Positions 13,936 to 22,429 are shown, numbered from the stretch's first letter. The stretch is 24,899 nucleotides of DNA from Proteobacteria bacterium ST_bin14 (GCA_002083655.1 MSXR01000012.1:1-24899), one strand, 5' to 3'. A program made the numbers and translations. Notes: a model not told the origin generated them from the sequence alone.

Positions 13936-14487
13936 TCAATCCATATGCTTCAGGCCGACGCGCAGATAATCCCAGCCCGTCACTGCCGTCAGCGCCGCTG
14001 CCAGCCACAATGCCGCCAGGCTGACAGGCTTGACCCACAGCTCGGTCGGAATTGCCCCGGCCAGAATCAACCCGCCAAAAGCGACAAGCTGCAACGTCGT
14101 TTTCCACTTGGCGAGTTTTGATACCGGCACAGACACGCGCAACTGCGCCAAAAATTCGCGCAGGCCCGACACGGCAATTTCGCGCAGCAAAATCACCAGC
14201 GCCGCCACTTTGTGCAGGCCGTCAATATCGCCAGTGCCGACCAGCAGCAGGATGACCGCCGCGATCATGATCTTGTCCGCAATCGGATCAAGGAACACGC
14301 CCAGCTTTGAAACCGTCCCCTGCGCCCGCGCCAGATAGCCGTCGAAATAATCGGTAATGCCCATCAGGCAGTACAGCCCAAACGCAATGGCATATCCCGC
14401 CTGCCAATCCGGCCACCATAAAAAGGCGGCCAGCAGCGGCACAGCCAGGATGCGTGACAGGGTGAGCAGGTTGGGTAACGTAAGCAT
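13936..14487 (-). CDS. pgsA: CDP-diacylglycerol--glycerol-3-phosphate 3-phosphatidyltransferase
   Basis: PgsA makes phosphatidylglycerophosphate from CDP-diacylglycerol and glycerol-3-phosphate in the inner membrane, the committed step to phosphatidylglycerol and cardiolipin. The 183-residue product starts M-L-T-L-P-N-L-L-T-L-S-R-I, usual for the family. It carries the CDP-alcohol phosphotransferase signature D-x2-D-G-x2-A-R-x8-G-x3-D-x3-D as D-Y-F-D-G-Y-L-A-R...G-V-F-L-D-P-I-A-D. Several hydrophobic helices follow. The ATG at 14487 faces the divergent MFS gene across 170 bases, an interval that must hold both promoters. Confidence 0.95.
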   Translation of the reverse strand: MLTLPNLLTLSRILAVPLLAAFLWWPDWQAGYAIAFGLYCLMGITDYFDGYLARAQGTVSKLGVFLDPIADKIMIAAVILLLVGTGDIDGLHKVAALVILLREIAVSGLREFLAQLRVSVPVSKLAKWKTTLQLVAFGGLILAGAIPTELWVKPVSLAALWLAAALTAVTGWDYLRVGLKHMD

Positions 14488-14657
14488 TGTCCGCTGCTCT
14501 AGTCCTCTGCGCCGCCAGCGCAAACCCCCCGAACGCCCCTCGCACAGACACCGCGCCCCTGCCCGCCCGCAGCCGTTGCGATTATCCGATTGCCGGTTTC
14601 GTCACGGGTCGGCTATGGGCATGCCATAGTGTTGCCATTTTTAGGTTCGGTTGCTCC

Positions 14658-15974
14658 ATGTTGAATGCGCTCGGGCTCCTTAAGGAGCGCCGTTTCCTGC
14701 CACTCTTCGTCACGCAGTTCCTTGGCGCGTTCAACGACAATCTGTTCAAAACGTCGATGGTGCTGTTTGCCACCTACCAGATTTATAACGATCCGACGGT
14801 CGAACAGAATTTCAACGCGCTGGCCACAGCGATTGGCATTTTGCCGTTTTTCCTGCTGTCTGCGCTTGCCGGGCAACTGGCCGATACGCATGACAAGGCC
14901 CGCATCATCCGCATTGTGAAGACGGCCGAAATCCTGATCATGGTGGTGGGTTCGGCTGGTCTGCTGCTCGCACATGGCGGGTTTACGACGCCCGGGCTGG
15001 TGATGATGCTGGTTGCAGTGCTTGGCCTGGGCATCCATTCGGCATTTTTCGGGCCGATCAAATACGCTATTTTGCCGCAGCATTTGCATGAGGACGAAGT
15101 GCTGGGCGGCACTGGCCTGGTCGAAGCGGCAACCTATCTCGCCATCCTGTCGGGCACCATTGTTGCCGGGCTGTTGGCACCCTTCCCCGCCGAAATGATC
15201 GTGGCGACCGTTATTGCTGTCGCATTGGTCGGCTGGGTGACCGCGCTCTTCGTGCCGCCTGCGTTGCGGCAAGGGCCCGAACTGGCGGTGAACTTCAACC
15301 CCTTCACCTCATCATGGCGCGTGATCAGCGCGACGATGCACATTCCGCGCCTGTTCATGACGATTTGCGCGATCAGCTTTTTCTGGTCGATGGGTGCCGT
15401 GCTGATCATCATCTTCCCGCCGCTGGTGAAGAATGTGCTGACCGCCGACGAAGCGGTTTCCACCTTTGTCATCGCGCTGTTTTCCATCGGTGTCGCGATT
15501 GGATCGGTCGCCATCAACGCGCTGCTGAAGGGGCATACATCGGCGCGCTATGCACCGGGATCGGTGCTGGCGATGGGCGTGTTCATCGTCATTTTCTCGC
15601 TGCTGTGCCGCGCCTGGCCCGCCGCGCCTGCGGGCACGCTGTATGATCTGATGACCTTTATCGAAATGCCACGCGGCATCATGATCGTGACCGCGCTGAT
15701 TGCGATTGCGGTTACCGGCGGCATGTTCGTGGTGCCGCTATACGCCTTCCTCACCACCACGGTGACCAAAGACCAAACCGCGCGCACTGTCGCTGCCAAC
15801 AATGTCGTCAATGCCGGTGCAATGGTGATCGGTGCAGTGGGCGTACAGGGTCTGGCGCTGGCGGGCATTGGCCCGGGCGAGATGCTGTTCGTGGTGGCGG
15901 CGATGTGCCCGGTATCGGCTTGGCTGGGGCACAAGCTGCATCTCGCCTGCGACGAGCCTTTGCCTGCCAAATAA
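14658..15974 (+). CDS. MFS transporter, LplT-like
   Basis: From the ATG at 14658 the product is 438 residues with about 12 hydrophobic segments. It starts with L-P-L-F-V-T-Q-F-L-G-A-F-N-D-N-L-F-K, the entrance motif shared by the lysophospholipid transporter LplT and the transporter half of LplT-acyltransferase fusions. G-Q-L-A-D-x-x-D-K-A-R in the first cytoplasmic loop is the usual MFS loop motif. LplT flips lysophospholipids inward for reacylation; here no acyltransferase domain is fused or adjacent, so the substrate is only suggested. The divergent pgsA gives a loose phospholipid context. The longer frame starting at 14487 overlaps pgsA and is rejected. Confidence 0.85.
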   Translation: MLNALGLLKERRFLPLFVTQFLGAFNDNLFKTSMVLFATYQIYNDPTVEQNFNALATAIGILPFFLLSALAGQLADTHDKARIIRIVKTAEILIMVVGSAGLLLAHGGFTTPGLVMMLVAVLGLGIHSAFFGPIKYAILPQHLHEDEVLGGTGLVEAATYLAILSGTIVAGLLAPFPAEMIVATVIAVALVGWVTALFVPPALRQGPELAVNFNPFTSSWRVISATMHIPRLFMTICAISFFWSMGAVLIIIFPPLVKNVLTADEAVSTFVIALFSIGVAIGSVAINALLKGHTSARYAPGSVLAMGVFIVIFSLLCRAWPAAPAGTLYDLMTFIEMPRGIMIVTALIAIAVTGGMFVVPLYAFLTTTVTKDQTARTVAANNVVNAGAMVIGAVGVQGLALAGIGPGEMLFVVAAMCPVSAWLGHKLHLACDEPLPAK

Positions 15975-16004
15975 CGCGCGCCAGGTAGCGGGCTTAGCTG
16001 GCGA

Positions 16005-16094
16005 TCAGAAAATCAGCGTATAGATGCACACAAAAAACGCAGTGAAACTCAGCGCGAACAGCTTCAGTTCGTCCTGGCCGTGCATCGGCACCAT
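16005..16094 (-). CDS. 29-residue membrane microprotein
   Basis: From the ATG at 16094 the product is 29 residues: a short polar start M-V-P-M-H-G-Q-D-E-L-K, then a hydrophobic helix L-F-A-L-S-F-T-A-F-F-V-C-I-Y-T-L-I-F running to the C-terminus, so most of the protein is one membrane helix. AAGGGA lies 6 bases before this ATG. A longer reading from 16226 gives 73 residues but has no ribosome-binding site and adds an Arg/Ala-rich stretch that looks non-coding. Function unknown. Tiny one-helix proteins often modulate larger membrane complexes, but nothing here names a partner. It is convergent to the MFS gene. Confidence 0.5.
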   Translation of the reverse strand: MVPMHGQDELKLFALSFTAFFVCIYTLIF

Positions 16095-16421
16095 GGTCGA
16101 TCCCTTAATCGGCGCTGCTGACTGCGCCAGCGGTCGCCGCATGCGGCGCGCCACTGCTACCTGGCGGCGGATGGGGTGCCCAGCCAGTGAGGCGGGGGCA
16201 AGAGCGGCGGTTGATTGGCTTTTCATGCAACGCAGTTAACAATTTGTTTACGAAATATGCCAGCATTCAAGATGGTTAAGCGATGTTCAGCATTGGGACA
16301 GCGGGTCTGGCACAGCGCCAATCTTGTTACGAATTATTGCCTGTCGCCAATCCATGCGGCGATTCGTTGACAACGGCGCAGTGCCGCTTAGTTCGGCGGC
16401 CAGAACAACGGACCACATGCT

Positions 16422-17132
16422 ATGACATCGCCCACTATTTTGCTGGTAGAAGATGATCCTGCGCTCCGCATGCTCACCACGCGGGCATTGCAGGAAAATG
16501 GATATACGGTTCGCCCGGCGGCGGCGGCGCCCGAAATGTGGCTGGCGCTTGAAAAGGGGCCTGTTGATCTGGTGCTGCTCGATATCATGCTCCCCGGCAC
16601 CAACGGACTTGATCTGTGCCGGTCGCTGCGCAACCAAAGCGATGTGCCCATCATCTTCATCAGCGCGCGCGCCAGTGAAACCGACCGGGTTGTGGGCCTG
16701 GAGCTGGGTGCGGACGATTATTTGGCCAAACCCTTTGGTACGCGGGAGCTTGTTGCCCGCGTCCGCGCCGTTTTGCGGCGGCCCGCGCTTGACCGGTTGG
16801 GCAGCGAGCCAGAGGCAAAGACGATCGTTTTTGATGGCTGGACGGTGAACCTGCCACGACGCGAATTGCTGTCCCCCAGCGGCGCGAGCATCGAGCTGAC
16901 CGGGGCGGAGTTTGATTTGCTGATCGCGCTGCTTGATCACGCCCAGCGCGTGATTGCCCGGGAACGGCTGATCGAGCTGTCGCGTACCCGATTGGGCGAC
17001 AGTTCTGATCGCAGCATCGACGTGCTGATCAGCCGCCTGCGTCGCAAATTGTCCGGCGCAGGCAAGGATGCCCCGATCATCACGGTGCGCGGCATCGGCT
17101 ATATGCTCAACGTGCCCGCGGAGCGCCATTGA
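16422..17132 (+). CDS. OmpR-family response regulator
   Basis: The 236-residue product has an N-terminal receiver domain with the acidic pair Asp11-Asp12, phosphoacceptor Asp54 (L-V-L-L-D-I-M-L-P-G), the switch Ser81 and Lys103 in L-A-K-P-F. The C-terminal winged helix (about 135-232) has L-T-G-A-E-F-D-L-L, the recognition region S-D-R-S-I-D-V-L-I-S-R-L-R-R-K-L and the R-G-I-G-Y-M-L wing. It is a DNA-binding transcription factor controlled by the overlapping kinase gene. The 195 bases upstream (16227-16421) are AT-richer than their surroundings and probably carry the promoter. The target genes cannot be told; the group resembles OmpR-type regulators. Confidence 0.93.
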   Translation: MTSPTILLVEDDPALRMLTTRALQENGYTVRPAAAAPEMWLALEKGPVDLVLLDIMLPGTNGLDLCRSLRNQSDVPIIFISARASETDRVVGLELGADDYLAKPFGTRELVARVRAVLRRPALDRLGSEPEAKTIVFDGWTVNLPRRELLSPSGASIELTGAEFDLLIALLDHAQRVIARERLIELSRTRLGDSSDRSIDVLISRLRRKLSGAGKDAPIITVRGIGYMLNVPAERH

Positions 17133-18442
17133 ACAACCTCGCCCGCCCGTCGCTGGGGCTGCTCGGCCGTATTGTTGCCATCCTGCTGCTGACGGTGATT
17201 ATCGAATTCGGCGTCAGCACATTGCTGTACGAGCGCGCCAGCCGGTTTTCGGTGCGCGATGATGAAGCACGCCGCCTTGCTGAGCATCTGGCGATCAGCC
17301 AGCGCCTGATATCGGAACGCCCCGCCGCACAGCGCGCGAAAATGGCCGCTGAACTGACGACAGATCACTATCTGGTGCAATGGGAGCCCAGCCTGCGTGC
17401 GCCGCCCCCGATCGCCGCTGAGCTGAATGGCATGCGGCAACAGATACAGGCATGGGAACCCGTGCTGGGCAGTGCCGATCTGCGCCTGCAGCTTACCTCG
17501 CCGGGCCGAAAATCAATCGTGTCGGGCGCATTGCGGCTGGCCGATAATAGCTGGCTGTTCTTTCGCACCCGCACGCCGATTGTCGGGCTGAACCTTTCGA
17601 CCGACCGTATCCTGCTGGCGTTGACCCCAGCAATTGCGCTCTTCGTCATGGGTGGCTTGTTGATGCAGCGCACACTTCAACCCTTGCGCCGCCTGGCGAG
17701 TGCTGCCGAGAAAATGGGCAGCGGCACCGATGAGCCGGTGGAAGAGGCCGGGCCGGCTGATGTGGTCCGCGTGGTGCGGGCCTTTAATACGATGCAGGAA
17801 CGCATTCACCGGCTGATTAATGATCGTACCCAGGGGCTGTTTGCCGTGGGGCATGATCTGCGCACGCCCCTGTCGCGGTTAAAGTTGCGGGCCGATTCGA
17901 TCGGCGACCCGCAATTGCGCCGCGCCATTCGCGGAGACATTATTGAAATGGACGCAATGGTTGGTTCGCTGCTTGCCTATCTGGGCGGTGACGATGATCC
18001 CGAAACCCCCGCCCAGATCGACCTTGCCGTTACCTGCGCCACGATTGCCGACGATGCCGCTGATCATGGTGCAACCGTCACCTATGACGGGCCGGATCAT
18101 TTGGAGATGACGCTGCGCCGATCAGCGATAAAGCGCGCCATCACCAATCTGGTCGATAACAGCCTGCAGCATGGCACACGGGCGATGCTGTCAATCACGC
18201 ACGAGGGTGATTGGGTGTGCCTGAACGTCGATGATGACGGACCGGGTATCCCGGCGGACAAGCTTGATCTGGTGATGGAACCCTTTGTCCGGCTCGACCC
18301 GGCCCGCCAGCGCGATACCAAGGGATTTGGGCTTGGCCTGGCGATCGTGGCCAGCACGGTGGCGCGCGAAGGAGGCCAATTGACGCTTTCCAACCGCGCC
18401 GAAGGGGGCCTTCGCGCGCAGATCAAACTGGCTTTCCGGTAA
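17129..18442 (+). CDS. sensor histidine kinase, EnvZ-like layout
   Basis: The start is TTG at 17129, overlapping the regulator stop, so the pair is translationally coupled. The 437 residues show TM1 (about 13-34), a periplasmic domain of about 125 residues and TM2 (about 161-181). A HAMP linker follows with T-L-Q-P-L-R-R-L-A. The H box is G-H242-D-L-R-T-P-L-S-R-L, the N box has N344 in N-L-V-D-N-S-L-Q-H-G, G1 is D-D-D-G-P-G-I-P, and F/G2 is G-F-G-L-G-L-A-I-V. All catalytic motifs are intact. The periplasmic sensor has no recognisable domain; the signal is unknown. A 277-base gene-free gap follows before the convergent reductase. Confidence 0.93.
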   Translation: MNNLARPSLGLLGRIVAILLLTVIIEFGVSTLLYERASRFSVRDDEARRLAEHLAISQRLISERPAAQRAKMAAELTTDHYLVQWEPSLRAPPPIAAELNGMRQQIQAWEPVLGSADLRLQLTSPGRKSIVSGALRLADNSWLFFRTRTPIVGLNLSTDRILLALTPAIALFVMGGLLMQRTLQPLRRLASAAEKMGSGTDEPVEEAGPADVVRVVRAFNTMQERIHRLINDRTQGLFAVGHDLRTPLSRLKLRADSIGDPQLRRAIRGDIIEMDAMVGSLLAYLGGDDDPETPAQIDLAVTCATIADDAADHGATVTYDGPDHLEMTLRRSAIKRAITNLVDNSLQHGTRAMLSITHEGDWVCLNVDDDGPGIPADKLDLVMEPFVRLDPARQRDTKGFGLGLAIVASTVAREGGQLTLSNRAEGGLRAQIKLAFR

Positions 18443-18611
18443 CCGGCCCCGCAAGACATCATAAATTACATTGATCTTAAATTACCGTAACTTATCGCCA
18501 TTACTATCGCCCATGTGGACGCGGTAGCATCCTTCACCAAGGACGATTTGCCGTATTCACCCGCCTGCGACCCTGATCCTCGCATGTCAGGGCAGGCCGG
18601 AATATCACCGG

Positions 18612-18642
18612 CTGGCAGGCCGACCCCAAACCTCCCTGCCAG
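18612..18642. repeat. inverted repeat in the kinase-reductase gap
   Basis: CTGGCAGG and CCTGCCAG form a perfect 8-base stem with a 15-base loop between two convergent genes. There is no T run, so it is at most a weak or Rho-assisted end. Nothing else is seen in 18443-18719. Confidence 0.3.
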
Positions 18643-18719
18643 AACAACCGGACGGGCCGGCGCCCCCCATGCGTCGGCCCGGATATTCTGCGGTGCGCTG
18701 CCCGCGCCAAAGCTGCGTG

Positions 18720-19952
18720 TCAGGCGTTCACGGCCAAAGTCTTCAGCGGCACGGCAGGATCGGCCAGCAGCCCCAGATCGGGGGAAACCCCGCCGACCAC
18801 CAGCGCACGCCCGGCAACATAATCCTTGACCATGTTGACGCAGTCGAGCGCGATCACCCGGCCCTTACGCAGATATACCAGCGAGAAACTCCGGGTCGCC
18901 GGATCGCCGCGCATCACGATGTGATCATAGCCAATCGACAGCCCAACCGTCTGCAACTTCAGATCATATTGGTTTGACCAGAACCACGGCACGGCATGAT
19001 ATTCATCTGCGCCGCCCATAATTGCCTTGGCTGCAACCGTCGCCTGATCATTGGCGTTCTGCACCGATTCAAGCCTGATCGTCGCCCCGCCTGCATAGCG
19101 GTTGGCGTGGGCCGCGCAGTCGCCGATTGCAAATATATCGGCCAGGCTGGTGCGGCATTGCCCGTCCACCTCCACCCCGTTGCCGGACCGGGCACCAGCG
19201 GCAATCAACGGCGCAATAGCGGGGATGATGCCGATCCCCACCACCACCAAATCACACGGCACCACATCGCCATCGCCCAGCCGCACGCCCGTCGCCACGC
19301 CCGCTTCCGCTTCAATCGCCACCACGGTTGCGCCCAGCCTGATATCAACGCCGTGGGCGCGGTGTTCGCTTTCAAAAAAGCGCGACAATGGCTCGCCCGC
19401 CACCCGCGCCAGCACGCGATCAAACGCCTCAATCACCGTCACCTGCTTGCCCAGTTTCGACAGCACCGCCGCGGCCTCCAGCCCGATATAACCGCCACCG
19501 ACGACGGCGACGCGGGCAACCTGCGACAGTTCGGCGACCTTGCGGTCAACATCGGCGCGGGTGCGGACATAATGGATGCCGCGCGCATCGGCACCGGGGC
19601 AGGTCAGCTGTCGCGGCGCCCCGCCCCCGGCCCAGATCAGCTTGCCATAACCAATTGTCGCGCCACCATCTGTTTCAACCTGGTGTTTATCGGGCAGCAC
19701 CGCCGTTACGCGCGCGCCCAGCCTGAACGTGACGGAGCGCTCTGCCCAAAACGCGGCAGGGCGGATCATCAGCCGCTCGAACGGTTTTTCGCCGGACAGA
19801 TAGTCCTTCGACAGCGGCGGGCGTTCATAGGGCAGATCTGGCTCATCACCGATCACCAAAATCGATCCGGCAAAACCTTGTTGCCGCAGCACAATCGCCG
19901 CCTGCGCGCCGCCATGGCCGGCCCCGACAATCACCACATCCGCCTGGTCCAC
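18720..19952 (-). CDS. FAD-dependent ferredoxin/rubredoxin-type reductase
   Basis: The 410-residue product has two dinucleotide-binding folds. The FAD site is V-I-V-G-A-G-H-G-G at residues 7-15, with the Y-E-R-P-P-L-S-K motif at 42-49. The NAD(P)H site is V-V-G-G-G-Y-I-G-L-E around 150-159. The second FAD contact is D-I-F-A-I-G-D-C-A-A. The C-terminal W-F-W-S-N-Q-Y-D-L-K-L-Q-T-V-G segment marks the putidaredoxin-reductase / rubredoxin-reductase group, which feeds electrons from NAD(P)H to ferredoxins for P450s or ring hydroxylases. No ferredoxin or oxygenase gene is nearby, so its partner is encoded elsewhere. It is followed on the same strand by nothing within 277 bases. Confidence 0.93.
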   Translation of the reverse strand: MDQADVVIVGAGHGGAQAAIVLRQQGFAGSILVIGDEPDLPYERPPLSKDYLSGEKPFERLMIRPAAFWAERSVTFRLGARVTAVLPDKHQVETDGGATIGYGKLIWAGGGAPRQLTCPGADARGIHYVRTRADVDRKVAELSQVARVAVVGGGYIGLEAAAVLSKLGKQVTVIEAFDRVLARVAGEPLSRFFESEHRAHGVDIRLGATVVAIEAEAGVATGVRLGDGDVVPCDLVVVGIGIIPAIAPLIAAGARSGNGVEVDGQCRTSLADIFAIGDCAAHANRYAGGATIRLESVQNANDQATVAAKAIMGGADEYHAVPWFWSNQYDLKLQTVGLSIGYDHIVMRGDPATRSFSLVYLRKGRVIALDCVNMVKDYVAGRALVVGGVSPDLGLLADPAVPLKTLAVNA

Positions 19953-20031
19953 GCACGTACCTCCCCAATTACCGCTCCCCTATCGTTGCTGATCGATGGC
20001 ATCGCAAGCCGCGCCCGCGCGCCCGGACCAC

Positions 20032-21135
20032 TCAACCTGCAGGTGCGATCCCCGCAAAGGCCCAGCCAAGCCGTTCATCGGCATGGAACGGCACCAGATT
20101 GCCCGCATCGCCGACGTTAACGGTTGCCGGCACCACCGCTGCGCTGCGTTCCAGCACAATTCGCTGTTCGTTCAGCGGCAGCCCATAAAATTGCGGCCCG
20201 AAGTGTGAAGCAAATCCCTCCAGCCGATCCAGCGCCCCTTCTTCTTCAAACGTGGCGGCATAGCTTTCGATCGCGAAGGGCGCGTTGAAAATGCCCGCAC
20301 AGCCGCACGCTGCTTCCTTGGCGGCGATGATGTGCGGGGCCGAATCCGTGCCCAGAAAGAATTTCGGTGATCCCGATGTGGCGGCACGGCGCAGCGCCAG
20401 CCGGTGCCGTTCGCGCTTGGCGACGGGCAGGCAATAAAAATGCGGGCGGATGCCGCCTTCAAACATTGCATTACGGTTGATGCGCAGGTGATGCGGGGTG
20501 ATGGTCGCCGCAATCAACGGCCCGCTGCTCGCCACAAAATCGACGGCATCCTGGGTGGTGATATGTTCGAACACCGTGCGTAGACCGGGGAAATCGGCCT
20601 GAATACGCGCATAAATCCGCTCGATGAAAACCGCCTCGCGATCAAAAATGTCAATCGCTGGATCGGTGACCTCACCGTGGAGCAGCAGCGGCATGCCGAT
20701 CCGTTCTATCCGCGCGAGCACCGCGCTGATCGCGCCGACATCAGAAACGCCATGGGCTGAATTGGTGGTCGCATGTGCCGGGTAGAGTTTGCAGGCCGTA
20801 AAAACCTGTTCGGCAAACCCACGCTCAATCTCGTCAGCGTCGCTGTGATCGGTCAGGTAACAGGTCATCAGCGGGGTGAAACCCAGTGCCGGGTCAACCG
20901 CGGCGATGATGCGCGCCCGGTAAGCCGCAGCAGCAGCCACGGTGGTTACCGGCGGGGCCAGGTTTGGCATCACGATCGCACGGGCAAATTGGCGGGCAGT
21001 GTGCGTGGCAACGCCGCGCAGCATCGCATCATCGCGTAAATGGACGTGCCAGTCATCGGGCCGACGGATGACAAGACGGTCAAGTGCTGCCCCCTGCGGG
21101 GCGGTATGATCGGGCGAAGGGATCGTGGGATTCAT
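20032..21135 (-). CDS. pyrC: dihydroorotase, PyrC type
   Basis: PyrC closes carbamoyl-aspartate to dihydroorotate in pyrimidine synthesis. The 367-residue product has the zinc ligands H30-V-H32 in D-D-W-H-V-H-L-R-D, Lys116 in A-C-K-L-Y-P-A (the carboxylated lysine), His153 in L-L-H-G-E and His191 in F-E-H-I-T-T. The late F-L-G-T-D-S-A-P-H motif supplies the catalytic Asp. The pattern fits the shorter E. coli-type enzyme. The N-terminus is about 20 residues longer than E. coli PyrC. The start at 21135 is chosen; an ATG at 21165 is possible but adds unrelated residues. It lies 79 bases from the reductase gene on the same strand. Confidence 0.94.
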   Translation of the reverse strand: MNPTIPSPDHTAPQGAALDRLVIRRPDDWHVHLRDDAMLRGVATHTARQFARAIVMPNLAPPVTTVAAAAAYRARIIAAVDPALGFTPLMTCYLTDHSDADEIERGFAEQVFTACKLYPAHATTNSAHGVSDVGAISAVLARIERIGMPLLLHGEVTDPAIDIFDREAVFIERIYARIQADFPGLRTVFEHITTQDAVDFVASSGPLIAATITPHHLRINRNAMFEGGIRPHFYCLPVAKRERHRLALRRAATSGSPKFFLGTDSAPHIIAAKEAACGCAGIFNAPFAIESYAATFEEEGALDRLEGFASHFGPQFYGLPLNEQRIVLERSAAVVPATVNVGDAGNLVPFHADERLGWAFAGIAPAG

Positions 21136-21206
21136 CGTCACCGGGTTTAGCCGAGCGCCGTGCATTGTCCACTGCGCGCACCATTGGCGACGACCATCAG
21201 CCCGTC

Positions 21207-21248
21207 AAAAACAAGGGAATCCCGCAGGTGCCCCCACACCTGCGGGAT
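21207..21248 (-). terminator. intrinsic terminator of the porin gene
   Basis: On the minus strand, ATCCCGCAGGTG and CACCTGCGGGAT form a perfect 12-base stem (21219-21248) with a 6-base loop. It begins 7 bases after the porin stop and leads into TTCCCTTGTTTTT. The T run starts a few bases after the stem, so strength is moderate to good. It separates the porin from pyrC. Confidence 0.75.
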
Positions 21249-21255
21249 CACCACA

Positions 21256-22071
21256 TCAAAAAGCTGCTGAAACCGAGAACACCACCTGCCCGCCGGCAAT
21301 CGAGCCGCCGTCCTTGGTTGAGCTGAAATTCGGCAGCAGATAGGCGGATTCGGCCAGCCCGATATCGGTATCGGTATAGGCCACACCCAGCACAAGCGGG
21401 CCAACGACGGCATCAACACCAAACAGCCAATCGATATATTCGCCGGTTGGCGTCACGCTGGTGCCGTTCGGGCCAAGGCCCGGGTTGCCGTTTGAATAGC
21501 CGATATGCGCCTTGGCGGTCAGCGGCGTCTTGGGAATGCCAACGTTTGCGTCGCCCCAAAGATACAGATTGTCGTCGGTCTGGCCCCGGCTGAACGGCGT
21601 GTTCGAAAAGTTGCCGAGTGCGCGCTGCTTGGGCGCATAGGCCACGCCGCCGAGCACGCTTACCGGGCCAACCGTGCCGCTAACCTTGACATAAGGCTCG
21701 ACGAAATCGGTCAGCTCAGCACCGCCTGGATACATGTACCAGGTCGCGCCGACGTCAACCGTTACCGAGCCGACCGCGCGCTTATATCCGCCAAAAATAT
21801 CCAGCTCCAAATTGGAACCGCCGAATGCGCCCCAGCCGGCCAGGTTGGATGCCCAGGTGCCAGCGTAAAAGCCGCTTTCATGCGTAACCGTAAACCCGCC
21901 CTGCAGCGCGCCCTCTTCGTCCGATTGCGATACGCCGCGGAAGCGATAGTCCGATACCAGCGCAACGCTGGCCGAAACCGTCAGGGCCTTTGGTGGGTCA
22001 GCATCCTCTGCAGCGGCAGGCTGTGCTACAAAAACGAGTGCGGCCGCAGCCGCGAAAAACGATTTCTTCAT
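21256..22071 (-). CDS. TorF-family putative outer membrane porin
   Basis: The 271-residue product opens with a signal peptide (M-K-K-S-F-F-A-A-A-A-A-L-V-F-V-A-Q-P-A-A-A-E, cleavage likely after A-A-A). The next segment V-S-A-S-V-A-L-V-S-D-Y-R-F-R-G-V-S-Q-S is the hallmark of the TorF / Gcw_chp (TIGR02001) family. The rest is alternating Gly/aromatic beta strands (for example G-F-Y-A-G-T-W-A-S-N, V-D-V-G-A-T-W-Y-M-Y-P-G), ending in a C-terminal Phe expected for outer membrane insertion. Members are porin-like; the solute is unknown. GGAGATCCC precedes the ATG. A terminator follows, and the 358-base upstream region holds two inverted repeats, so it is an independently regulated single gene. Confidence 0.93.
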   Translation of the reverse strand: MKKSFFAAAAALVFVAQPAAAEDADPPKALTVSASVALVSDYRFRGVSQSDEEGALQGGFTVTHESGFYAGTWASNLAGWGAFGGSNLELDIFGGYKRAVGSVTVDVGATWYMYPGGAELTDFVEPYVKVSGTVGPVSVLGGVAYAPKQRALGNFSNTPFSRGQTDDNLYLWGDANVGIPKTPLTAKAHIGYSNGNPGLGPNGTSVTPTGEYIDWLFGVDAVVGPLVLGVAYTDTDIGLAESAYLLPNFSSTKDGGSIAGGQVVFSVSAAF

Positions 22072-22201
22072 GGGATCTCCTGTCACCAACAATGAGTTCC
22101 CGCCTGCGCCCGAACCGTCGCCACTGTCTGCCAAACTACAGGGTGCGATCGCTTCACCCACCCGAGAGTGGAGCCCAAAATTGACGAGAATTTTTCGATT
22201 T

Positions 22202-22224
22202 GCAACAGATTGTTTCGCTGTTGC
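22202..22224. repeat. inverted repeat GCAACAG-N9-CTGTTGC
   Basis: Perfect 7-base arms with a 9-base spacer, about 130 bases upstream of the porin start. The size and symmetry fit a dimeric regulator site. The regulator is unknown. Confidence 0.45.
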
Positions 22225-22299
22225 GACGCGGGCCGATTGTACAGAAATGGCGCAATACCGCCAAAAATGCCTTGCGCTGCATACGAATATTGACTGGTC

Positions 22300-22315
22300 G
22301 TTGCTGCACTGCAAC
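22300..22315. repeat. inverted repeat GTTGC-N6-GCAAC
   Basis: Five-base arms with a 6-base spacer. The half-site is the same pentamer as in the repeat at 22202-22224 but in the opposite orientation, about 230 bases upstream of the porin. Confidence 0.35.
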
Positions 22316-22429
22316 ACAAAATAGGCAAATTGCCCCCGGCATTTTACACCGTCTGCCAGCACTGAGAAAGCGTGGCCAATCGCCAATTTCCGCCCTTGGG
22401 ATTGCCGCGAAGCAATGACGATTCAAGCG

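Larger units (their letters stand above)
22072..22429. promoter_or_regulatory. porin upstream region, 358 bases without a gene
   Basis: No gene is seen here. It lies between the porin start and the stop of the Crp/Fnr gene, which is on the same strand, so it must hold the porin promoter and any end signal of the regulator gene. Two inverted repeats sharing a GCAAC half-site (listed separately) stand out in an AT-richer stretch, about 22190-22330. Confidence 0.5.

Noticed and set aside
14487..14657. Upstream extension of the MFS gene
   Set aside because: The residues do not resemble MFS proteins and the region is the divergent promoter with pgsA.
18996..20120. 374-codon plus-strand frame opposite the FAD reductase
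   Set aside because: It is an antisense shadow with a His/Arg/Gln-rich composition and no motifs; the minus strand has both Rossmann motifs.
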